This document shows, piece after piece, positions 1-7,410 of a stretch of 8,688 nt of DNA (within the stretch, counting starts at the first letter, position 1; each line of letters opens with the position of its first letter). Source of the stretch: Pseudomonadota bacterium. Its GTDB lineage: Bacteria > Pseudomonadota > Gammaproteobacteria > Burkholderiales > Methylophilaceae. Position numbers and translations under genes: made by a program. A model generated the notes under the pieces. The model searched no databases. It was not told the DNA's origin and was given only the letters and a program-made list of their open reading frames with translations. The DNA lies in assembly GCA_023459535.1 (NCBI GenBank), contig JAEWTK010000036.1, positions 1 to 8,688 on the forward strand. The letters run 5' to 3'.

Positions 1-453
1 TGTCAGTACGATGTTTTTGCCGTCAAACAGATCCGCGCGCGCTGCCGTGACGCCGCTTTTTTCGGCACCGGCAATCGGATGCCCCGGCACGAACTGGGAA
101 AACTGGTCGCCGAGAATGGCGGCAGCATAGTCGATAACATCGGATTTGGTGCTGCCGACATCGGTAATCACGGTGTTCGGACCGAGGTGGGGCGCAATGG
201 ACTTGAGGATGTTGGGAGTCTGGGCAACGGGTGTGGCGATGATGATGATATCGGCATCCTGCATGGCCAACTCGGCCGGCAGATTCATTTCGTCGATGAC
301 GCCGAGATCGATGGCGGTTTGCAGGCTATCGGCATTGCGGTCGATACCAACGATATGCAGATGCTGAATGTTGCGCCTGAGTGCCAAGGCCAGTGAGCCG
401 CCAATCAGGCCAACGCCGAAAATAACCAGTTTTTTCAAACCCGAGGAATTCAA
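1..453 (-). CDS. tyrA: Prephenate dehydrogenase TyrA, N-terminal 151 codons (3' end outside window)
   Basis: Oxidatively decarboxylates prephenate (or arogenate) with NAD(P)+ in cytosolic tyrosine biosynthesis. Read on the minus strand, the protein opens with a Rossmann nucleotide-binding fold: GVGLIGG at about residues 13-19, after a beta strand KKLVIF, and an acidic residue (ID38) ending the second strand. DVGSTKS at 98-104 and GHPIAGAEKSG at 124-134 are the family's prephenate-site motifs; H125 corresponds to the conserved catalytic histidine. The reading frame stays open to base 1, so the helical dimerisation half is missing only because the window ends. No ATG is available. TTG at 453 is chosen because an AGG lies 10 bases upstream and a good extended -10 at 481-489 would start transcription near 474. 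TTG at 438 or 474 remain possible. The upstream neighbour bpt is on the same strand but about 200 bp away. Identification as the TyrA family is firm; the start is not. Confidence 0.93.
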   Translation of the reverse strand, partial: MNSSGLKKLVIFGVGLIGGSLALALRRNIQHLHIVGIDRNADSLQTAIDLGVIDEMNLPAELAMQDADIIIIATPVAQTPNILKSIAPHLGPNTVITDVGSTKSDVIDYAAAILGDQFSQFVPGHPIAGAEKSGVTAARADLFDGKNIVLT

Positions 454-480
454 ATCTGAGCAACCTGTGATCAAATGCCG

Positions 481-489
481 ATTGTATCA
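481..489 (-). promoter_or_regulatory. Extended -10 promoter element upstream of tyrA
   Basis: On the minus strand the sequence reads TGATACAAT, an extended -10 (TG, one base, then TACAAT with five of six consensus bases). Transcription would begin about 7 bases downstream, near 474, giving tyrA its own promoter and a leader of roughly 20 bases to the TTG at 453. No good -35 hexamer is seen at 16-18 bp, which is typical of extended -10 promoters. This is read by eye and not tested. Confidence 0.45.
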
Positions 490-547
490 CGCAGATATGA
501 CTGAATTGATGCCCGAATTACACCACAATACGGGGGATTCGGATGCA

Positions 548-594
548 AAAACGGCGCTTTAATGCAGAATGTTGTCCACATCAAAACGCCGCTT
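548..594. repeat. Imperfect 12-bp direct repeat in the bpt-tyrA gap
   Basis: AAAACGGCGCTT (548-559) and AAAACGCCGCTT (583-594) differ at one base and lie 35 bp apart, centre to centre. The inner CGGCG and CGCCG are also complementary, so a 5-bp stem with a loop of about 30 is possible. There is no adjacent T-run that would make it a terminator in either direction. The rest of the 474-652 gap holds no ORF with recognisable features, no tRNA and no clear terminator for bpt. It could be a regulator site or chance. Confidence 0.3.
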
Positions 595-652
595 GCAGGG
601 AGATGACAGTAAATAGATTCTTATCTGTTCACTTGGTTCAAAATCGCTGCAA

Positions 653-1390
653 CTATTTTTGATGCAACCCCTCGATCGGTCTCCATTCGCCGTCCTTCAA
701 TGCCTCCAGTGGAGAAAAGTTCTGCTTGTAAGCCATTTTCCGACTTTCGCTGATCCAATAGCCGAGGTAGAGGTAGGGTTTCCCCAGATCTAGCGCCCAG
801 TTCACCAGCCAGAGGATGCTGTATGTGCCATAACTGCAGTTGGTATCGGTCGCATCATAAAAGGTATAGACCGCGGAAATGCCGTCAGTCACGATATCCA
901 CGACGCTGACCATTTTCAGCATGCCATCCAGCCGGAACTCGACCAGCATGGTCTCCACGTTGCTCTGTACGAGAAAATTGCGATATTGCTCGACCGTATC
1001 CTGTTCTGCGTTGTCCTCGCTATGCCGGGCAAGTTGGTAGGTCTGATAGAGCTTGAAATGTTCTTCACTGTAGCCCACCGGCATGACGGTTGCGCTCAGG
1101 TTCCGGTGCTGTTTTTCGGCGCGCCGCTGATTGCGGCTGGCAGTGAATTCGGCGACGGGAATGCGTACCGGGATGCAGGCGCTGCAATTTTCGCAATGGG
1201 GACGGTAGGCGAATTTTCCGCTACGTCTGAAACCCAGCTGAATCAGCCCGCTATAAGTCCGGGCATCGATCAGGTGATGCGGCGCGGCGATCAGCGACTG
1301 CGCCAGCCGGCCATGGATGTAGCCGCAGCTGTAGGGTGCTGTGACATAAAACTGGATTTTTTGCAGTGCCGCGTCGTTGGGTAAGGTCAT
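653..1390 (-). CDS. bpt: Aspartate/glutamate leucyltransferase Bpt (bacterial ATE family)
   Basis: Cytosolic aminoacyl-tRNA-protein transferase of 245 residues, the usual length for the bacterial family. Family knowledge: it moves leucine from Leu-tRNA to N-terminal Asp or Glu, creating an N-degron read by ClpS and degraded by ClpAP. The N-terminal ATE domain shows the conserved cysteines C22 (in the YSCGY context) and C66, C69, C72 (CENCSAC), followed by IPVRIPVAEF. In eukaryotic ATE1 the equivalent cysteines bind a metal or Fe-S centre; whether they do here is unknown. The C-terminal GNAT-like domain shows YTFYD (175-179), YGTY (187-190) and the signature YLGYWISESRKMAYK (207-221). The start at 1390 is supported by an AGGA at 1396-1399, five bases upstream. 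The gene lies 74 bp downstream of aat on the same strand, and a joint transcript is likely. Bacterial ATE homologues are often annotated as arginyltransferases; the short length and this neighbourhood favour the leucyl-transferring Bpt type, though sequence alone does not prove tRNA specificity. Confidence 0.95.
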   Translation of the reverse strand: MTLPNDAALQKIQFYVTAPYSCGYIHGRLAQSLIAAPHHLIDARTYSGLIQLGFRRSGKFAYRPHCENCSACIPVRIPVAEFTASRNQRRAEKQHRNLSATVMPVGYSEEHFKLYQTYQLARHSEDNAEQDTVEQYRNFLVQSNVETMLVEFRLDGMLKMVSVVDIVTDGISAVYTFYDATDTNCSYGTYSILWLVNWALDLGKPYLYLGYWISESRKMAYKQNFSPLEALKDGEWRPIEGLHQK

Positions 1391-1464
1391 GACAGTCCTG
1401 CTCTATATGTTTCTATGAAGTGCATGCTCCCGTGTCGTGCATCGTGCGTGTATCAGGGTGATGT

Positions 1465-2151
1465 TCACTCTATCAATTTCGCCAGCTGCTGACAAAATTC
1501 CTTGCGCGGTATTTCGCGCGCGCCCAGCGAAGCGAGGTGGGCAGTGTGCATCTGACAATCAATGAGTCCGCAATTCTGCCGCCGGAGTTCCTCTACCAGC
1601 CGGATAAAGGCAATCTTCGACGCGTTGCTGACCAGATGGAACATGGATTCGCCGTAGAACATCCGGCCGATGCGTACGCCATAGAGCCCGCCAACCAGTT
1701 CGCCATCAATCCAGGTTTCGGCACTCAATGCATGGCCCGCAGCATGCAACACGCAGTAGGCATCAATCATTTCATCGGTAATCCAGGTACCGTCCTGGTC
1801 GGGGCGCACGACCCGTGAACAGGCCTGCATGACTTCGCGGAATGCCGTATTGAAGCGCACTTCGTAATCCGGCTGTTTCAGGCGTTTTTGCATGGAGCGG
1901 GAGATTTTCAGCTCTTGCGGGTAGAGCACCATGCGTGGATCCGGGCTCCACCAGAGGATGGGCTGTCCCTCGCTGAACCAGGGAAAGATGCCGTGTCGGT
2001 AAGCGCTGAGTAGACGTTCCGCCGAGAGGTCGCCGCCTACTGCCAGTAGACCGTTGGGTTCATTCAGTGCATCCTCGACTGCAGGGAAGTCGATATTCCG
2101 GCCCAGAACCTGGATGCGGCCGCCCGGCAGTTGAAGGTATCTCTGGCTCAT
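1465..2151 (-). CDS. aat: Leucyl/phenylalanyl-tRNA-protein transferase Aat
   Basis: Cytosolic enzyme of 228 residues, full length for the family, that attaches Leu or Phe from aminoacyl-tRNA to N-terminal Arg or Lys of proteins, marking them for ClpS-ClpAP. Family motifs occur in order: [12 protein letters not shown] (32-43) running into [11 protein letters not shown] (52-62), [10 protein letters not shown] (67-76), [12 protein letters not shown] (121-132), FYGESMF (165-171) and [18 protein letters not shown] (196-213). D198 and Q200 match the Asp186/Gln188 pair proposed to drive catalysis in the E. coli enzyme. The start ATG at 2151 is the only credible one: upstream frame stops come quickly, and the N-terminal YLQLPGG resembles the usual short lead-in. 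It has no Shine-Dalgarno sequence; instead CCTCCT sits one base before the ATG. It lies 57 bp downstream of the sensor gene, so a transcript starting there may read through, and bpt follows. Confidence 0.97.
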   Translation of the reverse strand: MSQRYLQLPGGRIQVLGRNIDFPAVEDALNEPNGLLAVGGDLSAERLLSAYRHGIFPWFSEGQPILWWSPDPRMVLYPQELKISRSMQKRLKQPDYEVRFNTAFREVMQACSRVVRPDQDGTWITDEMIDAYCVLHAAGHALSAETWIDGELVGGLYGVRIGRMFYGESMFHLVSNASKIAFIRLVEELRRQNCGLIDCQMHTAHLASLGAREIPRKEFCQQLAKLIE

Positions 2152-2208
2152 CAGGAGGAAATTACATCAGCAGTTGTAGCTTGGGAAGGCATCGGTGCCG
2201 ACATTCTG

Positions 2209-5103
2209 TCAGTTGCGATATTGCATCAATTGCCAGCCAGCCTGTTCCCAGTTCTTGTCCGGTTCGTAGGTTGCCAGCCATTGCTCGATTTCCCCCGCGG
2301 GCAACGGGCAGCTGATGCCGTGGCCTTGTGCGATATTACAGCCCATACGCAGCAGTTGTACGCCGTGTTCGGCCGTTTCCAGGCCTTCGGCTACCACGCT
2401 GCGGCCAAATTCCCGGCTCAGACTGATGATGCCTGCAATCACGGCGCGGTCGTCGTTGTCATGCAGCATGTCACGCACAAAGGACTGATCGATCTTGATG
2501 ACGTCAATCGGCAGGCGTCTGAGGTAGGTCAGCGAGGAATAGCCGACGCCGAAGTCATCCAGTGCAAAGCTGACACCGAGCTTCTTGCAATGCTCAATGG
2601 TCTGCGTGACACCGGAGATATCCTCGATTACTGCAGTTTCAGTGATTTCCAGTTGCAACTTCTCCGGGCTGACCTCCGGATAAAGGTTCAGAAGCTCGGC
2701 CAGTCTTTCGGTGAAGTTCTTTTGCATCAGGTGACGTGCCGCGATGTTGACGCTAACTGGCATATTCAGGTCATGCTGTTGCCACAGCTGTAGCTGGCTC
2801 AAGGCCTCGCATATCACCCATTCGCCGAGTTCGATAATGAAGTCCGTATGTTCGACCTGTGGCAGGAACTCATTAGGCAGACGCAGGCCGGATTCGGGAT
2901 GTCTCCAGCGGATTAACGCTTCCATGCCCACGACCTGGCCGAGTTGCATATTGACTTTGGGTTGGTAATAGAGTGAAAACTCCCCGGCTTGCAAGGCGCT
3001 TTCGATGCGATCGCGTTGCTGGCGTTGGCCGCGTGTGTAGCGATCATGTTCCGCATCGAACAGGTGATAGCAGCGGCCGCCGTTGAGTTTCGCCTGGTAC
3101 ATGGCATGGTCGGCATGGCGTAGCAGCGTATCCGGTGTCGAGTTGTCGAACGGGAAGACGGTATAGCCGATGCTGGCCGATACGCTGGCAGTGATATCCC
3201 CCAGATGGAAAGGGGCGTTGATCGTCAGCAACAGCCTGCCCAGTGCGTAATTACATTCCTCGATGGACTTCAGTCCGCACAATAGCAACACGAACTCATC
3301 CCCTCCCATGCGGGCGATGGTGTCAGATTCACGCAGACAGCTACGCATGCGGCCGGCGAACTGTACCAGCAGGTTGTCGCCGGTTATATGACCATGCTGA
3401 TCATTGATTTCCTTGAAGTCATCCAGGTCGAAATAGCAGACAGCGAGAATCTCATTCATACGCTGGGCGTGGGCCAGTGCCTGTTGCAGGCGATCGGCCA
3501 GTAGCGTGCGGTTGGGTAGTTGCGTCAGCGGATCGTGGTAGGCCATGTGTTCGAGGTTCTCCCGATGCAGCATTTCGGCCGTGATGTCCGAGAAGACGCC
3601 GACATAGTGGCTCACGCATTGTTGTGCGTCACGTACCACAAAGAGATCGAGCGAGGCAGTGTAGGCTTCCCCATTCTTGCGCAGGTTGTGACTTTCACCC
3701 ATCCAGTCGCCGTCACTGGCTGTGCCCTGCCATAGCTCATCGAAAAACCGCGGTTCATTGCTGGCGAAATTCAGTTCTGCCGGTGTCTTGCCTATGGCTT
3801 CTTCCCGGCTGTAACCGCTGATCCGGATGAAAGCGGGGTTTACTTCTACGATATGTGAGTCTGCATCCGTAATGAAAATGCCATCATTCGCGTGTTCGAA
3901 TACGCTGGCTGAAAGCTTCATGTCATCCGCATTTTTCTGCAGGGTCTGCAAGGTTTTCTGCAGTTTTTCGCGCATGGTCAGCACGCTGGCCATGAGGGTG
4001 CCTGGCTTTGCCGTCAGTTTGTCCTGTTCCAGATTGCCTTCCGCGATTTTTTTCACCACCTCGATCGCCAAGGCAGGATCGCTGCCGATCGGTTCCAGCA
4101 CCAGGCGCCTGAGTTGCCAGAGAATGACGGCCAGCAGCAGTATGCCAAGCAGCGTCGCTTCGCTGATGATCAGTACGGAGTTGGCCCAGCCAGAGGTGTA
4201 GGCTTCGGATAACGGATAGGCGACGACGATGCGGAAGCCCCAGTTCTCCAGTTTTTCTTCGACGAGTTTCCAGTCTGCGGGGGGTGATTGCAGGAACTGG
4301 TCGATGATTTCGGTAGGCGCGTGACGGGACGTGAATATCGTGTGCTGGTTATCATCCAGTACGACGGCAAATCCGCTGTTCAGGTAACGCGAATTTTCCA
4401 CGGCCTCGCGTATGGCCGGCATATCGACTCTGTCGCCAACATACCAGACCCCGATCAGCTGGTCGTGCTCGTCAAAAATCGGTTCGTAGCGCGAGAGATA
4501 GGACTGCCCGAGAATCTTTACCAGTCCCTGAAACGCCTTGCCCTGATGGATAGCCTGAATGGCTTTGCCGTCCGGAGCCAGTTGAGTGCCAATGGCGCGA
4601 CTGCCGTCATCCTGCAGGACATTGGTCGAGACGCGGTAGAAATCGTTGCCTGCCTTGACGAAGATGGTGGCGGTGCCGCCAAACAGCGCCGTGATGCCAT
4701 CGACCAGGGTGTCTGAACCTGAGACCTGGGTTTCGCCGAATTTCAGGTTGGGGAATTCAAGCTGGTTCAGTTTGATTTTGCCCGTCAGTTCGGGTTGACC
4801 CTGTGCGAGGCTGCGTTCCTTCAGCAGCGCCATGGCGGAATCGGCACGCTGGGAAATAAGTGTGTCGGTAACCAGCAGCAGGCGTGCGAGTATATGGGCA
4901 TGTTCTTGTGCCCCGTGCTCGATAGCAGTGAGATGCTGTGTGGTTTGTCGCCACATCAGTATGCTGGCGGCGAAAGCAAGCAGTAGTAGTACTGGCAACA
5001 AGAAGCGCCAGAGTGTCGGGATTTTCTTCAGATTGGGCACGACTGACGGCAGGCTTTGGTGTTCAAGGTGGCTTATTGTTCCATAACCGTCATATGCAAA
5101 CAA
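2209..5103 (-). CDS. Membrane sensor c-di-GMP enzyme: Cache-HAMP-PAS-GGDEF-EAL
   Basis: A 964-residue inner-membrane protein that should make and/or degrade cyclic di-GMP. Visible order: TM1 at about 33-50; a periplasmic region of about 255 residues (55-308) resembling a Cache_3/Cache_2 fusion, with YLSRYEPIFDEHDQLIGVWYVG typical of single Cache domains; TM2 at about 309-331; a HAMP-like linker (332-385) with the EPIGSDPALAIEVV wording seen in many proteobacterial chemoreceptors; a PAS domain (395-508); GGDEF (about 515-680) and EAL (about 695-945). The cyclase site is complete: D559, GGDEF at 600-604, and an RESD inhibitory I-site at 591-594, five residues before it. The phosphodiesterase residues are also all present: E728 of EAL, N786, E819, D849/D850, K870, E906 and Q926. 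Dominant activity cannot be told from sequence. The TTG start at 5103 gives the longest frame. GTG at 5040 (residue 22, just before the basic KKIPTLWR lead into TM1) is a strong alternative because the best promoter would start transcription near 5099. Neither has a good ribosome site. Confidence 0.95.
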   Translation of the reverse strand: MFAYDGYGTISHLEHQSLPSVVPNLKKIPTLWRFLLPVLLLLAFAASILMWRQTTQHLTAIEHGAQEHAHILARLLLVTDTLISQRADSAMALLKERSLAQGQPELTGKIKLNQLEFPNLKFGETQVSGSDTLVDGITALFGGTATIFVKAGNDFYRVSTNVLQDDGSRAIGTQLAPDGKAIQAIHQGKAFQGLVKILGQSYLSRYEPIFDEHDQLIGVWYVGDRVDMPAIREAVENSRYLNSGFAVVLDDNQHTIFTSRHAPTEIIDQFLQSPPADWKLVEEKLENWGFRIVVAYPLSEAYTSGWANSVLIISEATLLGILLLAVILWQLRRLVLEPIGSDPALAIEVVKKIAEGNLEQDKLTAKPGTLMASVLTMREKLQKTLQTLQKNADDMKLSASVFEHANDGIFITDADSHIVEVNPAFIRISGYSREEAIGKTPAELNFASNEPRFFDELWQGTASDGDWMGESHNLRKNGEAYTASLDLFVVRDAQQCVSHYVGVFSDITAEMLHRENLEHMAYHDPLTQLPNRTLLADRLQQALAHAQRMNEILAVCYFDLDDFKEINDQHGHITGDNLLVQFAGRMRSCLRESDTIARMGGDEFVLLLCGLKSIEECNYALGRLLLTINAPFHLGDITASVSASIGYTVFPFDNSTPDTLLRHADHAMYQAKLNGGRCYHLFDAEHDRYTRGQRQQRDRIESALQAGEFSLYYQPKVNMQLGQVVGMEALIRWRHPESGLRLPNEFLPQVEHTDFIIELGEWVICEALSQLQLWQQHDLNMPVSVNIAARHLMQKNFTERLAELLNLYPEVSPEKLQLEITETAVIEDISGVTQTIEHCKKLGVSFALDDFGVGYSSLTYLRRLPIDVIKIDQSFVRDMLHDNDDRAVIAGIISLSREFGRSVVAEGLETAEHGVQLLRMGCNIAQGHGISCPLPAGEIEQWLATYEPDKNWEQAGWQLMQYRN

Positions 5104-5105
5104 AT

Positions 5106-5135
5106 TTTATTCAGGAACCTGACAAAAGCTGTCAA
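5106..5135 (-). promoter_or_regulatory. Candidate sigma-70 promoter for the c-di-GMP sensor gene
   Basis: Minus strand: a perfect -35 TTGACA (5135-5130), an 18-bp spacer, then AATAAA (5111-5106), four of six matches to the -10. Predicted transcription start is near 5099. This lies inside the first codons of the TTG-started frame and so argues for the downstream GTG start at 5040. The -35 overlaps a small inverted repeat, a usual placement for a repressor or activator site. Confidence 0.45.
5120..5134. repeat. Inverted repeat TGACA-N5-TGTCA in the divergent promoter region
   Basis: TGACAAAAGCTGTCA is a perfect 5-bp inverted repeat around AAAGC, overlapping the sensor gene's -35. The half site recurs next to it: GTCAAA occurs at 5131-5136 and again at 5142-5147, eleven bases apart (one helical turn). 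The cluster sits between two divergent genes and could be an operator serving both. No known regulator can be assigned from the sequence, and short repeats like these also arise by chance. Confidence 0.35.
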
Positions 5136-5154
5136 AACCCCGTCAAATCGCGTT

Positions 5155-5182
5155 TTGAGCAATGCCGAATCCAGAGTAAAAT
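5155..5182 (+). promoter_or_regulatory. Candidate sigma-70 promoter for ygiQ
   Basis: TTGAGC (5155-5160), a 16-bp spacer and TAAAAT (5177-5182). Hexamer matches are four and five of six. Transcription would start at about 5188-5190, only two to four bases before the ygiQ ATG at 5192, so the message would be essentially leaderless. That agrees with the absence of a Shine-Dalgarno sequence there. If the true promoter is elsewhere, the leader is longer. Confidence 0.45.
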
Positions 5183-5191
5183 AGTCAACTT

Positions 5192-7402
5192 ATGCAAAGT
5201 CTCAGACACATCAACAGCTATCGGCCGTATTGGGCAAAACGCTTCGGTACAGCTTCCGTCCTGCCCATGAGCCGCGCTGAAATGGATGCGCTGGGCTGGG
5301 ACAGTTGCGACATCATTCTGGTCACCGGTGACGCTTATATCGATCACCCGAGTTTTGGCATGGCGCTGGTCGGGCGTTTGCTGGAAGCGCAGGGTTTTCG
5401 CGTCGGCATCATCAGCCAGCCGGACTGGCAGTCGGCCGAGCCGTTCAAGAAGCTGGGCAAGCCCAACCTGTATTTCGGCATCACGGCCGGAAATATGGAT
5501 TCCATGGTCAACCGCTATACCGCTGACCGCAAGATCCGTTCGGATGATGCCTATACGCCGAATGCCGAGGGCGGCAAACGTCCGGATCGCGCGGTGCTGG
5601 TCTATTCGCAGCGTTGTCGTGAAGCCTATCCCGACGTGCCGCTGGTGATCGGCAGCATCGAGGCCTCGCTACGCCGTATCGCCCATTATGACTACTGGTC
5701 GGACAAGGTACGTCGTTCGGTGCTGGTCGATTCCAAGGCGGATATCCTGCTCTACGGCAATGCCGAACGGGCGCTGGTGGAGCTGACCCATCGCATGGCG
5801 AAAGGCGAGAAGGTCAGCGAGATCACCGATATCCGCGGCACGGCCTTCTTGCGCAAGCATTTGCCCGAGGGCTGGTCGGAAGTGGCTTCGACCAATCTGG
5901 ACCGGCCGGGCAAGATCGATACCCCGGTAGACCCCTATGCCATGGAGCCGGCATTGGAGAAAACCGGCGCCTCCTGTGCCAGCGTCTCGGCTCAGGCCGC
6001 AGAGGCAGAGGCCGGAACCAACGTCATCCAGATCGTGCGCAAGCCCAAGGCCGACCGTGCGATGCAGGTCGTGCGCCTGCCGGCGTATGAAGAGGTGATA
6101 AAAGACCCGGTGCTTTATGCACACGCTTCGCGCGTGCTGCATCTGGAAGCCAATCCGGGCAATGCTCGTGCCTTGGTTCAACGACATGGTGACCGCGAGG
6201 TGTGGCTCAATCCGCCACCGATCCCGCTCACCACCAAAGAAATGGATTATGTCTACGACCTGCCGTATGCGCGCAAGCCGCATCCGGCCTATGGCAATGC
6301 CAAGATCCCGGCCTGGGAGATGATCCGCTTTTCGGTCAATATCATGCGCGGCTGCTTCGGCGGCTGCACCTTCTGCTCCATCACCGAGCATGAAGGACGT
6401 ATCATCCAGAGCCGTTCGGAGGCGTCCATCCTGCATGAGATCGAGGAGATCCGCGACAAGGTCGAAGGTTTCACCGGTGTCATTTCCGATCTGGGCGGGC
6501 CGACTGCCAACATGTATCGCATGGCCTGCAAATCGGAGGCCATCGAAAAGGCCTGCCGCAAGCTGTCCTGCGTTTTCCCCGGCATCTGCGAGAACCTCAA
6601 TACCGATCACTCCGCGCTGATTCAGTTGTACCGCAAGGCGCGTGACATCAAGGGCGTGAAGAAAATCCTGATTGGCTCCGGCCTGCGCTATGACCTGGCC
6701 GTGACTTCGCCTGAATACGTGAAGGAGCTGGTGCAACACCATGTCGGGGGCTACCTGAAGATCGCACCGGAACATTCGGAAGACAACGTACTGTCGAAGA
6801 TGATGAAACCGGGTATGGGCGCCTACGACAAGTTCAAGGAGATGTTCGAGCGTTTCAGCAAGGAGGCGGGCAAGGAACAATACCTGATTCCGTATTTCAT
6901 CGCGGCGCATCCCGGTACCACGGATGAGGATATGCTCAACCTGGCCTTGTGGCTGAAGCGCAACAATTTCAAGCTGGATCAGGTACAGACCTTTACGCCG
7001 ACACCGATGGCAATGGCCACGGCCATGTATCACTCGGGCAAGAACCCGTTGCGCAAAGTCACGGATAGCAGTGAAGAAGTACCGATTCCACGCGCGGGCG
7101 GCGTGCGCCGCTTGCACAAGGCGTTTATCCGCTATCACGACCCCAATAACTGGCCCATGTTGCGTGAAGCGCTGAAACGCATGGGGCGCGAAGATCTGAT
7201 TGGTAGCGGCAAGAAACATCTGGTGCCGGCCTGGCAACCGCTTGCTGTGAAGCCGGTGGCAATAAAACCGTCCGTAGCGAAACCTGCGGCGACCAGTGTG
7301 CGCGTAAAAAAACCGTTCGGCCAGATAAATTCCGGCGGCGGCAGAACCAGAAACACAAAAGCTGTGTCGAAAAAGTCGAATCGACCCACTCACAACAAAT
7401 AG
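5192..7402 (+). CDS. ygiQ: YgiQ family radical SAM protein (UPF0313)
   Basis: A 736-residue cytosolic protein, close to the E. coli YgiQ length and recognisably collinear with it. The N-terminal B12-binding-like/UPF0313 domain contains [37 protein letters not shown] and the IEASLRR and YDYWSD stretches. The radical SAM core follows: [20 protein letters not shown] with C388, C392 and C395 in the family's CxxxCxxC spacing, which should bind a [4Fe-4S] cluster for S-adenosylmethionine cleavage. Further family motifs are [40 protein letters not shown] and a C-terminal RYHDPNNWP. The linker at about 262-295 is not conserved. The tail from about 680 is low-complexity and rich in Lys, Pro and Ala. 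The reaction and substrate are not known to me. The ATG at 5192 fits the E. coli N-terminus (PYWAKRFG aligning with QYWAACFG), although no ribosome site precedes it. The TraB/GumN gene follows 8 bp downstream and probably shares its transcript. Confidence 0.96.
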   Translation: MQSLRHINSYRPYWAKRFGTASVLPMSRAEMDALGWDSCDIILVTGDAYIDHPSFGMALVGRLLEAQGFRVGIISQPDWQSAEPFKKLGKPNLYFGITAGNMDSMVNRYTADRKIRSDDAYTPNAEGGKRPDRAVLVYSQRCREAYPDVPLVIGSIEASLRRIAHYDYWSDKVRRSVLVDSKADILLYGNAERALVELTHRMAKGEKVSEITDIRGTAFLRKHLPEGWSEVASTNLDRPGKIDTPVDPYAMEPALEKTGASCASVSAQAAEAEAGTNVIQIVRKPKADRAMQVVRLPAYEEVIKDPVLYAHASRVLHLEANPGNARALVQRHGDREVWLNPPPIPLTTKEMDYVYDLPYARKPHPAYGNAKIPAWEMIRFSVNIMRGCFGGCTFCSITEHEGRIIQSRSEASILHEIEEIRDKVEGFTGVISDLGGPTANMYRMACKSEAIEKACRKLSCVFPGICENLNTDHSALIQLYRKARDIKGVKKILIGSGLRYDLAVTSPEYVKELVQHHVGGYLKIAPEHSEDNVLSKMMKPGMGAYDKFKEMFERFSKEAGKEQYLIPYFIAAHPGTTDEDMLNLALWLKRNNFKLDQVQTFTPTPMAMATAMYHSGKNPLRKVTDSSEEVPIPRAGGVRRLHKAFIRYHDPNNWPMLREALKRMGREDLIGSGKKHLVPAWQPLAVKPVAIKPSVAKPAATSVRVKKPFGQINSGGGRTRNTKAVSKKSNRPTHNK

Positions 7403-7405
7403 GAA
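7401..7405 (+). promoter_or_regulatory. Ribosome binding site of the TraB/GumN gene, overlapping the ygiQ stop
   Basis: AGGAA overlaps the TAG stop of ygiQ (7400-7402) and sits five bases before the ATG at 7411. It fixes the start of the downstream gene and suggests that ribosomes finishing ygiQ could restart there (translational coupling). Confidence 0.6.
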
Positions 7406-7410
7406 TCGCC

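Noticed and set aside
79..562. Three plus-strand frames of 64-105 codons near the left edge
   Set aside because: The first two are antisense to tyrA, whose Rossmann and GHPIAGAEKSG motifs are clear. The third runs into the tyrA promoter gap without a ribosome site or recognisable sequence.
638..662. Possible terminator TCAAAA...TTTTGA at the 3' end of bpt
   Set aside because: The stem is only six A/T-rich pairs, overlaps the stop codon and has no GC core, so it should not terminate transcription.
986..1384. A 132-codon plus-strand frame opposite bpt
   Set aside because: It is a shadow of bpt; the opposite strand carries the full ATE family motif set.
1421..1455. GTGCAT/TGCATG repeats between aat and bpt as a terminator or REP element
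   Set aside because: The copies are mostly direct and short, the best inverted pairing is about four bases, and no T-run follows.
2131..2793. A 220-codon plus-strand frame with AGGAGG at 2153-2158
   Set aside because: It is antisense to aat and the EAL domain, both certain genes. The AGGAGG falls inside this frame and is not followed by a start codon at a useful distance.
2209..5103. The possibility that the GGDEF or EAL domain is degenerate
   Set aside because: The GGDEF motif, I-site, EAL motif and the metal- and substrate-binding residues of the phosphodiesterase are all present.
5669..7393. A 574-codon open frame antisense to ygiQ
   Set aside because: It lies wholly opposite a gene whose product aligns with a known family along its length. 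Its translation has no recognisable domain and is rich in His, Arg and Gln, as expected from reading a GC-biased gene backwards.
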